DNA of 28,387 nt from positions 1 to 28,387 of the forward strand of contig JBBQQC010000032.1 in NCBI GenBank assembly GCA_038216465.1. Reading direction: 5' to 3'. Shown here piece by piece: positions 8,398 to 18,598 of this stretch (the stretch's first letter is position 1; each line of letters begins with the position of its first letter). The notes under the pieces were generated by a model. The model did no database searches. It saw only the letters and a program-made list of their open reading frames with translations, and was not told the DNA's origin. Made by a program: the position numbers and the translations under genes. The DNA is from JACCZX01 sp038216465. Lineage in GTDB: Bacteria > Pseudomonadota > Gammaproteobacteria > Burkholderiales > Burkholderiaceae_F.

Positions 8398-9263
8398 GTC
8401 TTTCCTGTTCCACCCACCGTCATCTTCAGAACATTCAACGCATCGCGCGTCGCCGCCACGTCATGCACACGCACGACGTTCGCTCCGCGCTCCGCCGCCA
8501 GCACTGCGGCCGCGACCGACGCCGTGACGCGATCGTCCACTGCGCGGCCCGTCGCCGCCCCCAGCATCGCCTTACGCGATAACCCGACCACGATCGGAAG
8601 CTGCATGCCCTTGAATGCCGATAGCTGCGACAGCAGCGTGAAATTATGCTCGATGCTCTTGCCGAAACCGAACCCCGGATCGACTGCGATGCGCCGCGTG
8701 TCGACTCCAAAGGCGCGCGCGCATTCAACCCGTTCGGCCAGCGACTGCGCGACCTCGCTCGTTACGTCGTCATAATGCGGCGCCTGTTGCATCGTGCGCG
8801 GCGTGCCTTGCATGTGCATCATCACCAGGCCACAGTCACTTTCGACGACGGCTTCGAGTGCGCCGGGCAGCTGCAGAGCGCGTACGTCGTTGATGATCGC
8901 AGCGCCTGCAGCCAATGCGGCGCGCATCACTTCGGGCCTGCTGGTGTCGACCGACAGCGCTACTGCGCTCGGCGCCAGCGCCTCGAGCAGCGGAACGACG
9001 CGCCTGATTTCCTCGTCGAGCGAAACGTCAGTCGCGCCGGGGCGCGTCGACTCGCCGCCGATATCGAGAATGTCGGCGCCCTCGTCGATCAATTGCCGCG
9101 CGCGAGAAAGTGCATCGGCACAGTCAAAGTGCCGCCCTTGATCGGAAAACGAATCGGGCGTCACGTTGACGATGCCCATGATCAGCACGCGGTCGAGCGC
9201 AAGCCGGCGTCCTGCAACCGACCACATCAGCGGCTTAGGCACCGCGGCTCGGCCATCACCCAT
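8394..9263 (-). CDS. folP: dihydropteroate synthase FolP
   Basis: Condenses p-aminobenzoate with dihydropterin pyrophosphate in folate synthesis; the sulfonamide target. With the start at 9263 the product has 289 residues. Motifs: MGIVNVTPDSFSD, DIGGESTRPGA, INDVRAL, MHMQGTPRTMQ, DPGFGFGKS, VGLSRKAMLG and RVHDV. I chose the ATG at 9263 because AGGA at 9275-9272 sits eight bases upstream. The in-frame ATG at 9272 is too close to that site. The frame is open further, to 9470, but that would cross the ftsH terminator and the end of ftsH. The start lies about 20 bases after the terminator T-run, so expression probably depends on read-through. It overlaps glmM by 4 bp. Confidence 0.94.
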   Translation of the reverse strand: MGDGRAAVPKPLMWSVAGRRLALDRVLIMGIVNVTPDSFSDQGRHFDCADALSRARQLIDEGADILDIGGESTRPGATDVSLDEEIRRVVPLLEALAPSAVALSVDTSRPEVMRAALAAGAAIINDVRALQLPGALEAVVESDCGLVMMHMQGTPRTMQQAPHYDDVTSEVAQSLAERVECARAFGVDTRRIAVDPGFGFGKSIEHNFTLLSQLSAFKGMQLPIVVGLSRKAMLGAATGRAVDDRVTASVAAAVLAAERGANVVRVHDVAATRDALNVLKMTVGGTGKT

Positions 9264-9282
9264 GGGACGCATCCTAAAAACG

Positions 9283-9307
9283 AAAAAAAAGGCCGGAGTT
9301 TCCGGCC
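9283..9307 (-). terminator. intrinsic terminator after ftsH
   Basis: On the minus strand a 7-bp stem GGCCGGA/TCCGGCC (arms 9307-9301 and 9297-9291) with a 3-base loop is followed by eight T residues (9290-9283). It begins about 20 bp after the ftsH stop and ends about 20 bp before the folP ATG, placing it inside the ftsH-folP interval. Confidence 0.9.
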
Positions 9308-9328
9308 TCGAGCAAATGACCGCGGCGG

Positions 9329-11212
<1,884 letters not shown>

Positions 11213-11218
11213 GAGCTA

Positions 11219-11225
11219 CTCCTCT
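11219..11225 (-). promoter_or_regulatory. ribosome binding site deciding the TTG start of ftsH
   Basis: AGAGGAG on the minus strand, a near-complete Shine-Dalgarno sequence, is six bases from the TTG at 11212 and 18 bases from the next in-frame ATG at 11200. This supports use of the rare codon TTG. Confidence 0.75.
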
Positions 11226-11307
11226 GTGCGCCCGTGACCGATTAGGCGACTGCAACTCGGGCGATTCCAACCGCAGTTGGGTACGTGAAGCAAATTCTAA
11301 ACCCCCG

Positions 11308-11973
11308 CTAGCGCAATTGACGGGCCAATAGATAAACTTCCGAGGACGTTTCGCGCGATGCGGCAGGCTTGCGCACGGCAACGGATCGGAAGGATCGCTT
11401 CAAGCGCTCGACGTACTGACTGTAGCCGCTGCCCTGAAACGCTTTGACGAGAAAAGCACCGTTCGGTTGCAGGTATTTAACCGCGAAGTCGACCGCGAGC
11501 TCGGCCAGGTGTGCGCTGCGTGCCGCGTCCGACGCCGCAATCCCGGACAGGTTGGGTGCCATATCGGATAACACCAGATCGACGGGATCGCCTGCCAGCC
11601 GATCAGCAAGCAGAACCTCGGTCGCCTGGTCGTGAAAATCTGCCTGAATGAACTCGACGCCCGGCACCGGTTCCATCGGCAGCAGGTCGAGCGCGATGAT
11701 GCGGCCGGCTGCGCGGGTCGCGCCCGTCAGCCGTCGCTGCAGCACCTGGGTCCAGCTTCCGGGCGCTGATCCCAGCTCAACCACCACCATGCCGGGCCGC
11801 AGCAGCCGGTCTCGCTGATCAATCTCCGACAGCTTGTAAGCGGCTCGCGACCGAAAGCCGTCGGCGACCGAACGCTTGACGTACGGATCGTTGATGTGAC
11901 GCGCAATCCACTCCGGATTCGAGCGGTTCTTGCGGCGAACGGCTGGCGATTTGTCCCGGTGAGTGAGCGGCAT
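11308..11973 (-). CDS. rlmE: 23S rRNA (uridine-2'-O)-methyltransferase RlmE (FtsJ/RrmJ)
   Basis: Uses S-adenosylmethionine to methylate the 2'-OH of U2552 (E. coli numbering) in the ribosomal A loop late in 50S assembly. The 221-residue protein shows the RrmJ fold: SAM motif VVELGSAPGSW (64-74) and catalytic tetrad Lys47, Asp137 (SDMAP), Lys177 (LVKAFQGSG) and Glu212 (SSEVYLLARQ). It precedes ftsH by 95 bp, the usual partner. Upstream, only 34 bp separate it from the pilY1 stop, where its normal neighbour would be the divergent yhbY. I see no good promoter in that gap, so it may be transcribed from within or ahead of the pilus operon. Confidence 0.96.
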   Translation of the reverse strand: MPLTHRDKSPAVRRKNRSNPEWIARHINDPYVKRSVADGFRSRAAYKLSEIDQRDRLLRPGMVVVELGSAPGSWTQVLQRRLTGATRAAGRIIALDLLPMEPVPGVEFIQADFHDQATEVLLADRLAGDPVDLVLSDMAPNLSGIAASDAARSAHLAELAVDFAVKYLQPNGAFLVKAFQGSGYSQYVERLKRSFRSVAVRKPAASRETSSEVYLLARQLR

Positions 11974-12007
11974 TCGTCATCGTCTCACGGATGACGGCCA
12001 TCACTCA

Positions 12008-15000
12008 CTACCGGTCGTGGTTCTCCATGAACCAGTACGAACGCTTGCGCTTGGCGGGAATTGGAATGCGTGCGCGTTCGGCTTCGATCGACGAATTCGT
12101 CTCGCCTCCGCCGCCGATAACGAACGGCACGAGCTTGCCGCCGCCGACGTCGACGTAGCCTACCACCGGAGAAGGTGGCAGCCCGTCACCCACCAGGTTC
12201 CTGTACGTAGGCGCCCGGCATACCAGCGGCAACTGATACGCGCGCGATTGACTGCGTGCACAGCTGCCCGCGCCCGGTGGCAGCGGGCGATTCGTCGAAA
12301 AGTAAGTCACGCCGCCGAAGGTGATCGGCTGGTTAATGACTTTCTCGCCATTGGTAGCCAGCGAATAGGCGCACCCTTCGTCGTCGGCGCCCGCTCCCTC
12401 GGCGCCCATTATTGCGAGCGTACCTTCGGTGATCAGCGTCACCGACGCCGGTTCTCCTTTGATGACACGCGCATCCTTGACCAGGAAGAAACGATCGTTG
12501 GTCGTGCTGGTCAGCGGTTTCTCGCGGTCGCCGGTGCCAAACAGGATCGCGGTGTAGTTACGCGTCAGCACCAGATCGGCAGCGAAGTACACCTTGCGTG
12601 CTCCATTCGTTCCGCCGGCGCCATCGTTTAGCGCGGCGAGCTTGGTGATCCGCCAGGCTGACGGAACACGCGCGCCGCCTGCAGCGTCCTCGATATCGAT
12701 CCGATAGACCTGTGCGCGCACGTCGACGACATAAACCCGATCGACGAAGCCGTCACCGTCGGAATCGACGATCGATACATCGCCCGGGACACTGAAATCG
12801 GTCGCCAGCCAGGCGAGCCGCGCGCCGGTGCGCATATTGATCACGTACACGCCGCGGCCCATAGTCGTCGCTCCGGCGGGGCTAGCGTCCTCGGCGGCGG
12901 CGTCGTAGCCTCCGCCCATGATCAGTACTGGATCGGTACTGCCCTTGATCTGCGCCACGCGTGGCATCGACCATGTCTGACCGAGCGACGCGTAATCCAC
13001 CATCGAGTTGTTGATACGCCAGAGCAGACGCGGCTGGTCGGGATTGGTGACGCTGAATCCGTAGACTGCGCGGCCGCCGCGTCGCATTCCCGGAAATATC
13101 AGCACCTCGTTCGTCGTGGTGTTCTGATAGGCACCAATCGGACCGTCGAACGAGTAGTTGCGCGGGCTCGCACTGACCACCACGCTCGGCGTCGACGGAT
13201 ATCGCACCTGCGGATCGTTTTCGCGCATCCGGTTCAACGTCGCAAAGTGCTCCGGGGCTACAAACGACCACAATTCAGTGCCAGCCCCCGCGCCGGTCTG
13301 ATTGCCGTTGATCGCGCGCAGCATGCCGTCGTTGGCGCCGTAGTAGACGACCACGCCACGGGTTCCGCCGTAGTTGATCGCGATCGGGCGCGAGTGCAGC
13401 ACATCACCGTGGATCGAGGGCCGCACGGTGGCACCGGTCGGGCGCAGCCCCAGCTGGTCCTTTGCGACCGATTCATTCACCACGTTGGTGGAAGTGACGT
13501 TGTCGTCGCCGCGCGTCCAGTTGACAAGCAGATCGCGCTCAGTGGTTTGGGCTGCTGCAAATCCAAACAGCGTCGGCGTCAACGATGCATTGGCGGCGCT
13601 GAACCGATAGCTGTTGCCCGCCGCCGCCAGGTCGATATTGGTGCCGCACGTCGCTCCGGCGCAGGTGTAGACAATGCGCGTCGCCGAACTTGACAAGTAC
13701 GTCTGGCGCAGAGACTGCGCGATCCCGCCTTTTTCGACCAGCTCGCCGTCTGGCGCATCGCTGCGCGAATACTTGCCGCCCGAAGCGGTCTCGAGATTCA
13801 GCCAGAAAGTGGAAGGCTGGGTCCAGAAACTGGTGGCGCCGTTATCAATAAAGCCGGTGGTAGGACTGACCGCGGGCGTCAGAGTCGAGTCGGCCAGTCG
13901 CAGCGTATCGGCGGCCACGTTATAGACAAACTGGTATTGCTTCAGGTTGCCAACCCAGCGCGGCAGCGCGTTGCCGTCGGGCCGGAACATCCCGATGTAG
14001 ACCTGGTTCAAGTACGTGCCTTGTGTATTCGCGGATACGGGCAAGCTCGCCGAGGCAAACACGCTGTTGGCGGCACGGATCTGGTTCAGGATCTTGACCA
14101 TGCCGGCGATAATCCCGTCCGTGTTGCTGGCTGACTGATAGATCCCGCCGCCTTCCTTGGCGATCCAGCGAATGAAGTTCGGATAGTTGCCGTCACTCGA
14201 CGCGCCGGTGACGGCGAGCGTGTGGACATTGATGTTCTGCGAGCCTTCGATCGACGTGTCCAAATCAGCGCCGCGATTGAAGAACGCCGCGAACTCGTCG
14301 GCCCAGTTGGCTTCATCGCTGTTACCGACGCCCTCTGCGACCGGAATCGCTTTTCGGACAGCGCTCGGGTTCAAGGTTCGCAAAAGAGCAAGGGCGTTGT
14401 TGTCGTTGTCTTGAGGTTTGCCGTTGGCGAGATAGATGATGTGATTCTTGGCGCAGCTGACCCCAGGCGACACGTAGCGGGTCTTGCTGGCGTTGGTAAA
14501 CGCCGCCGCATCGTGCTTGGTCGCCGTTTTGTTCCCCAGGTGAACGGTCGAGCCGGCAAACCACTGGTAAGCCTCGTAAAAGGTCTCGGCCGTCGAAGCG
14601 TTGTTGGTCTTGTCGCCACCGATGCTTAGGCCGCTGATGATATTCAGCAGCACCTGCTTGTCGGCTGCCGTCGTTACATGGAGGAACGTCTTGCGCGGAT
14701 AACCGCCGTTATCGGGCGATTCGTTGAATAGCATCAACGCGAAATTGAACTCGCTCATATCGGCGACCGAGAGGCTGGAAATAAGACGATAGAGCGCGCA
14801 TTTCTGTGCGCCCATTTTGGTTCCCTCTTCCTTGCCGGGATTGGAATTCTTGACCAATGCACCAGCCACGCTGCAGATGGGCGTTGTGATCGACGAGCTC
14901 CAGTTCGCGCTGTTATCCAGAATGATCAGCACGTTCGGACGGAATCCGTCGGTGTTAGGCAGCGAGTAGATGTCAATGTCGTCTGCCCGCGCCACGGGGA

Positions 15001-15064
15001 CAACGGCGCCAAGGCCAATGGCCAGCGTTACGACAAGTCGACGGAGCGAGCGGGCAGCGTGCAT
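12008..15064 (-). CDS. pilY1: type IV pilus tip/assembly protein PilY1
   Basis: Large secreted protein at the pilus tip that helps prime pilus assembly, regulates retraction and contributes to adhesion and surface sensing. With the start at 15064 the product has 1018 residues: signal peptide ending VARA at about 27, a von Willebrand A-like N-terminal half beginning NVLIILDNSANW (Asp50), and a C-terminal beta-propeller domain (about 550-960). A calcium loop DSDGDGFVD lies at about 767-775, the site known to control retraction in PilY1. The metal-site motif reads DNSAN rather than DxSxS. I chose 15064 over an in-frame start at 15097 because it gives a clean signal peptide and begins 7 bp after the pilX stop. 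Last gene of the pilin operon. Confidence 0.92.
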   Translation of the reverse strand: MHAARSLRRLVVTLAIGLGAVVPVARADDIDIYSLPNTDGFRPNVLIILDNSANWSSSITTPICSVAGALVKNSNPGKEEGTKMGAQKCALYRLISSLSVADMSEFNFALMLFNESPDNGGYPRKTFLHVTTAADKQVLLNIISGLSIGGDKTNNASTAETFYEAYQWFAGSTVHLGNKTATKHDAAAFTNASKTRYVSPGVSCAKNHIIYLANGKPQDNDNNALALLRTLNPSAVRKAIPVAEGVGNSDEANWADEFAAFFNRGADLDTSIEGSQNINVHTLAVTGASSDGNYPNFIRWIAKEGGGIYQSASNTDGIIAGMVKILNQIRAANSVFASASLPVSANTQGTYLNQVYIGMFRPDGNALPRWVGNLKQYQFVYNVAADTLRLADSTLTPAVSPTTGFIDNGATSFWTQPSTFWLNLETASGGKYSRSDAPDGELVEKGGIAQSLRQTYLSSSATRIVYTCAGATCGTNIDLAAAGNSYRFSAANASLTPTLFGFAAAQTTERDLLVNWTRGDDNVTSTNVVNESVAKDQLGLRPTGATVRPSIHGDVLHSRPIAINYGGTRGVVVYYGANDGMLRAINGNQTGAGAGTELWSFVAPEHFATLNRMRENDPQVRYPSTPSVVVSASPRNYSFDGPIGAYQNTTTNEVLIFPGMRRGGRAVYGFSVTNPDQPRLLWRINNSMVDYASLGQTWSMPRVAQIKGSTDPVLIMGGGYDAAAEDASPAGATTMGRGVYVINMRTGARLAWLATDFSVPGDVSIVDSDGDGFVDRVYVVDVRAQVYRIDIEDAAGGARVPSAWRITKLAALNDGAGGTNGARKVYFAADLVLTRNYTAILFGTGDREKPLTSTTNDRFFLVKDARVIKGEPASVTLITEGTLAIMGAEGAGADDEGCAYSLATNGEKVINQPITFGGVTYFSTNRPLPPGAGSCARSQSRAYQLPLVCRAPTYRNLVGDGLPPSPVVGYVDVGGGKLVPFVIGGGGETNSSIEAERARIPIPAKRKRSYWFMENHDR

Positions 15065-15071
15065 AGGGGTC

Positions 15072-15641
15072 TCAGTTGCAAATCGTGGTGAGTCCAACGG
15101 TGGCGGTGCGCACCGTCACACCCTGGTTCAAGGTGACGGCAGCGCCCGTCTGCGCGTCGGTGGACGTCACTCTTAACTCCCACTCAGTGTCGGCACATAG
15201 AGATCCGGCGGGTCCGCCACTGCCCGGCAGCAATCCCGGGTTCGACAGCGAAGCGCTGGCGAAACATGGCGCGTCCTGCGTGTTTGCCGGGTCCAGATCG
15301 ACTATCGCCACCGTGCGTGCGCGCAGGCACCGAGGCGCCTGCGCCAGCACCGCTACCGCATCGCTTACCCCGTCGCCGTTGAAGTCGCCGGCGACACGCG
15401 CAGCGGCATAAACGCCCTGTGGATTGCGAGCGAACTCGTCCGTGCTGACGGTCTGCTCGATAAGCATTTGCGCCGCCGCGGTGACTTCCTGCCGCGCCTG
15501 CATGTTGCCGACGATCTGCACGTTGGTGGTGCTCGCACGCAGACCGGTCAGCGCCAGCGTGGCTAGCAGCAACAGGAAGAATATCGACATAACCAGCGCC
15601 GAGCCGCATTGGAATTGGATCGTCCGGAATACACGCCGCAT
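15072..15641 (-). CDS. pilX: type IV pilus minor pilin-like protein PilX
   Basis: Component of the minor pilin complex that primes type IV pilus assembly with PilV, PilW, FimT and PilY1. The 189-residue protein has a short cytoplasmic leader, then GSALVMSIFFLLLLATLAL, the PilX-type hydrophobic segment (about 13-33), which lacks the glutamate at position 5 of ordinary pilins. The rest is a Cys-containing soluble domain. The ATG follows the pilW stop with one base between, and pilY1 starts 7 bp downstream, as in other PilVWXY1 operons. Assigned from hydrophobic-segment type, size and position; similarity in the soluble part is not obvious by eye. Confidence 0.85.
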   Translation of the reverse strand: MRRVFRTIQFQCGSALVMSIFFLLLLATLALTGLRASTTNVQIVGNMQARQEVTAAAQMLIEQTVSTDEFARNPQGVYAAARVAGDFNGDGVSDAVAVLAQAPRCLRARTVAIVDLDPANTQDAPCFASASLSNPGLLPGSGGPAGSLCADTEWELRVTSTDAQTGAAVTLNQGVTVRTATVGLTTICN

Positions 15642-15642
15642 C

Positions 15643-16671
15643 TCAGCTCTCCCGGCGTCCGGCGACGTTGTTCAGGCGCATCGTGGTGGTAACCAGGCGA
15701 CACTTGAATCGCGCGGGACACGTTTCGGCCGTATGGGCCGGGCCCATGTCGTACACGCCGGGTGAGGTCGAAGCGGTGCTGCCTGCCTCGGTGCTGCGCA
15801 TCAGCATGTGCACTCGCACCGCAACCACGTTCGACCAAAAAGATGTGGGCGTCGCACCCGCGGTCGTCGATGTCAGAAACTGGTCCGGCGAGCCGTCATT
15901 GTTGGTGTCGAACGCGTACTCCACCTGCAGATTGATCACCCCCTCCGCCAGCGACACGATTCGCACTGCGTTGTCGATGATCTCCACTCGCTTCAGCGTC
16001 GGGATACCGTCCGATGGTGCGCACGCATTGCAGCTGGCGAGGTAATACCCTCGTACAAAATAGCGGCGGATCGGCGCAACGACGGCGGCATCGCAGGCCG
16101 CGGTGCGCAGCGTGAACTGCGCCGCCAAATTGGATACTCGCAACAGCACGGGATCGTTAATGCACTGCGACGCCTGCACATAAACGTTGCGCACGTCAAC
16201 CGCGGCTGCAGCAATCGTGTCGGCACTGACACGACGGATAACGATGACATCGGTCCCGGGCATGCGGTCGGGCAGACACCCCAACGCAGGATCGCCGGCA
16301 ACTGCATCGTCCCAGCCCATGATCTGAGCCGGATATTGCGGCGGCGTCAGCGTCGGGCGCCAGCCGAGCAACGTAAGGTCGGCGACGTTCCATACACACG
16401 GCGTGGTATCGGTAAAGACGGTGTCTGACGGCGGCAAAAACGTTCCGTAGAAGCCGGCGTGGTGCACGTCGTCGCCGATCACGTCCGCTGCGAAACGGCT
16501 GTTTTCAACCAGGCGCGCAACGCGATCAAGCTCGGCGCGGCCACCCGATGTACGGTCGAACACTGTTCCCAGCACCGTCAGCAGCACGAGCCCGATCGTC
16601 ACACCGATCATCAACTCGATCAGCGAAAACCCGGTATTGGTCCGGCGCGGCCGCATCGACGTCTGGCGCAT
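15643..16671 (-). CDS. pilW: type IV pilus minor pilin PilW
   Basis: Minor pilin of the priming complex, inserted in the inner membrane and processed by prepilin peptidase PilD. The leader ends at Gly14 and the mature part begins FSLIELMIGVTIGLVLLTVLG (Phe15, with Glu at mature position 5). The large 342-residue size and several cysteines fit PilW rather than PilV. The ATG at 16671 shares its A with the pilV TGA (TGATG); a GTG three bases upstream is possible but unnecessary. pilX follows immediately. Confidence 0.88.
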   Translation of the reverse strand: MRQTSMRPRRTNTGFSLIELMIGVTIGLVLLTVLGTVFDRTSGGRAELDRVARLVENSRFAADVIGDDVHHAGFYGTFLPPSDTVFTDTTPCVWNVADLTLLGWRPTLTPPQYPAQIMGWDDAVAGDPALGCLPDRMPGTDVIVIRRVSADTIAAAAVDVRNVYVQASQCINDPVLLRVSNLAAQFTLRTAACDAAVVAPIRRYFVRGYYLASCNACAPSDGIPTLKRVEIIDNAVRIVSLAEGVINLQVEYAFDTNNDGSPDQFLTSTTAGATPTSFWSNVVAVRVHMLMRSTEAGSTASTSPGVYDMGPAHTAETCPARFKCRLVTTTMRLNNVAGRRES

Positions 16672-17276
16672 CACGGCACCGCGTTCAGGGTGCCGATACG
16701 CAACAGCGTCGACATGAGCCGGCGCTGATTTTCGTTGCCGAATTGGTCACGACCGCATCCGGTCGGAGCGAAGTTGTTGTCGACGATCGGTGCAGCGCTT
16801 GCACTTGCGCCCTGCCACGCAATCGACACCGCATAGATCCGATTGAAGGCGTCGATCTCATGAATGCACCCGATCGCCCCCACCAGCACGCCCGCATTGG
16901 CGCCGCCGATCCGTTCATTGCCGCCCGCCAGTAACTGGCCCCACGCGCACTGGTCGCGATCGACCATCGGCGCTGTTGGATCGCACGTCACCCAGGTGTA
17001 AGAGGTCGTTCCAGATTGGCTGGTGGTGACGGTGTAGCCGGTAAGTCCCGCGTCGCCGGTTACGTAAGCCGCCGCATTGGCTCGGTTGCCTTCGATGCGC
17101 GTCACCATGTCCTGCATCAGCATGGCCGCTTGCGCGCGTTGCGTCGCGTCGACCTCGGTGACAAACGATCGTGATACGAGGCCGGCAATGCCCAGCAGGC
17201 CGAATGCAACCACGACCACGGTCACCATCGACTCGACCAATGCGAAGCCGGCAAGCTTGATCATTGGTTTTCGCAT
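16671..17276 (-). CDS. pilV: type IV pilus modification/minor pilin PilV
   Basis: Minor pilin of the priming complex. The product from the ATG at 17276 has 201 residues, with leader MRKPMIKLAG and mature start FALVESMVTVVVVAFGLLGI (Glu at mature position 5), a typical PilV N-terminus. The soluble part includes paired cysteines (VTCDP, RDQCAWGQ). The frame is open far upstream (to 17651), but that part overlaps fimT and does not resemble a pilin. The chosen start is 14 bp after the fimT stop with AGG nearby, and the stop overlaps the pilW ATG by one base. Confidence 0.88.
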   Translation of the reverse strand: MRKPMIKLAGFALVESMVTVVVVAFGLLGIAGLVSRSFVTEVDATQRAQAAMLMQDMVTRIEGNRANAAAYVTGDAGLTGYTVTTSQSGTTSYTWVTCDPTAPMVDRDQCAWGQLLAGGNERIGGANAGVLVGAIGCIHEIDAFNRIYAVSIAWQGASASAAPIVDNNFAPTGCGRDQFGNENQRRLMSTLLRIGTLNAVP

Positions 17277-17290
17277 CGCGCCTGTTATTC

Positions 17291-17758
17291 CTAGCACGGC
17301 GTTTTGGTCGAGCGTGAAAGACCCGACGGATCGAGGCGAACGGTTCGCCCTGCCGTGCCGGTGCCTGGCGGACAGATCTGAAAATTGCCCACGGTGACCA
17401 GCGATGCACGACCGCCGCCATCGAACGTCAAGGTGGCGGGCGCAGCAGTGAAGCCGACCGCGGCCCCAACTGGATCGCGTGACCGCAATACATTTCCGGC
17501 GAAGGCAATCGTCCAGCCGTTGACCCAGTTGCCGTTGCGCGGTGCTACCACGATGTCCGCGTTGCGCTTGACTGCTTCGCTGCGTGCAAAATCCAGATCG
17601 GCAATCAAGTCGAAAGTGGCGCCGCGGATCTGTGTCGACTGATTGAGCCACACGAAACTTGACACGCTCGTACCGGCGAGAATTGCCGCGATGGAAATCA
17701 CCACCATCGCTTCGACTAATGTGAAGCCACGCTGATCACGGGTGCGCTGTGTTTTCAT
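17291..17758 (-). CDS. fimT: minor pseudopilin FimT/FimU (GspH family)
   Basis: GspH/FimT-type minor pilin; family members help initiate pilus assembly, and some FimT proteins bind DNA during natural transformation. The 155-residue product has leader MKTQRTRDQRG, then FTLVEAMVVISIAAILAG with Glu at mature position 5. The following helix carries the family pattern DLDFARSEAVKRN, and a basic, Gly-rich C-terminal region follows. It starts 4 bp after the second pilE-like gene and precedes pilV. FimT and FimU are hard to tell apart by eye; the symbol reflects family placement only. Confidence 0.82.
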   Translation of the reverse strand: MKTQRTRDQRGFTLVEAMVVISIAAILAGTSVSSFVWLNQSTQIRGATFDLIADLDFARSEAVKRNADIVVAPRNGNWVNGWTIAFAGNVLRSRDPVGAAVGFTAAPATLTFDGGGRASLVTVGNFQICPPGTGTAGRTVRLDPSGLSRSTKTPC

Positions 17759-17762
17759 GGCG

Positions 17763-18176
17763 TTACCAGCATCGGGTACCGACCGCGGTTCGATTGCCCG
17801 CCTGGTCGATCGTGAGAAGGCCGCAACGGTCGGTGGCTTGGGTACCGATCGGCGTCGCCGACACTTGAAACCCCGCCGGCGGACCGGCGACGACGGCGAT
17901 GGCGACGGTGTATCGGGCGGCCACGTCGGCCGGAGCTGCCATGTTCAATGCGCCCACGGTCGTCGCGAAGCTGCGACGATCAAGGAAAAACTGCGACTGC
18001 CTGCTTGCGACATCGCTGATAAAGGACTGCACCGCCGAGCGATGGGAGCGCATGACGTACTCGCCGTAGTTCGGTATCGCAACTGCCGCCAAAATCGCGG
18101 CAACCGCCATGACCACGGCAACCTCGATCAGCGTGAACCCGCGTGCCGCCCGGTAGTGTCGGCAGGCGCGCATCAT
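17763..18176 (-). CDS. PilE-like type IV pilin, second copy
   Basis: Type IV prepilin of 137 residues with leader MMRACRHYRAARG and mature start FTLIEVAVVMAVAAILAAVAIPNY (Glu at mature position 5 and the usual Pro kink). The C-terminal D-region carries a Cys pair (DRCG and the last-but-one residue of GTRCW) and the family phrase CGLLTIDQAGNRT. The ATG at 18176 overlaps the stop of the upstream pilin by 4 bp (ATGA), showing translational coupling. An open frame to 18389 overlaps that gene and is not pilin-like. It resembles minor PilE-type pilins that sit with fimT-pilVWX-pilY1; a major pilin cannot be excluded. Confidence 0.85.
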   Translation of the reverse strand: MMRACRHYRAARGFTLIEVAVVMAVAAILAAVAIPNYGEYVMRSHRSAVQSFISDVASRQSQFFLDRRSFATTVGALNMAAPADVAARYTVAIAVVAGPPAGFQVSATPIGTQATDRCGLLTIDQAGNRTAVGTRCW

Positions 18177-18598
18177 CGGGTCACCCACTTGGTACCGGCG
18201 TCCGCCGTCAAGGTGCCCCAATGCGACGGCACGGCCGTCGTCGAGCGCACGTTCGCTTGATTGATCGTATAAACAAACCCGGCTGCGCTGCCGGCGCCGG
18301 TTGCCGTTGCAATGAATGCCTGGCCGCCGATTGCCGTGACGCAAGCCATCACGAAATTGTCCAGACTGGATGGCACGGTTTGACCACACGCACCCGCTGT
18401 CGCATACGTTCTGTTGTCCTGATAAAACTGCTCCATGCGACCGCGAAACTCAGACAGTGCGTTACCCGCTTCGATCAGATGCCCGCGCGTGACGTAACGC
18501 GAGTAATTAGGAACGGTGATCGCGGCCACGCTGCCGAGCACGGCGACGACCACCATCGCCTCGATTGGCGTAAAGCCGCTTTCACTTCGTTTTTTCAT
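18173..18598 (-). CDS. PilE-like type IV pilin, first gene of the pilus operon
   Basis: Type IV prepilin of 141 residues. The ATG at 18598 gives leader MKKRSESG and mature start FTPIEAMVVVAVLGSVAAITV, with AGGAG ten bases upstream. An in-frame extension to 18790 lacks pilin character and would run across the divergent yhbY start. Mature position 3 is Pro where Leu is usual. Its Cys pair lies in the middle (GACG and VMAC), while the C-terminal position where I expect CWVTR reads KWVTR, so the disulfide loop is placed differently from the neighbouring pilin. It leads the seven-gene operon and overlaps the next gene by 4 bp. Confidence 0.83.
   Translation of the reverse strand: MKKRSESGFTPIEAMVVVAVLGSVAAITVPNYSRYVTRGHLIEAGNALSEFRGRMEQFYQDNRTYATAGACGQTVPSSLDNFVMACVTAIGGQAFIATATGAGSAAGFVYTINQANVRSTTAVPSHWGTLTADAGTKWVTR

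Noticed and set aside
17277..17651. Upstream extension of pilV through fimT
   Set aside because: The prepilin leader and GFALVES motif begin at 17276; the extension is out-of-frame fimT sequence with no pilin features.
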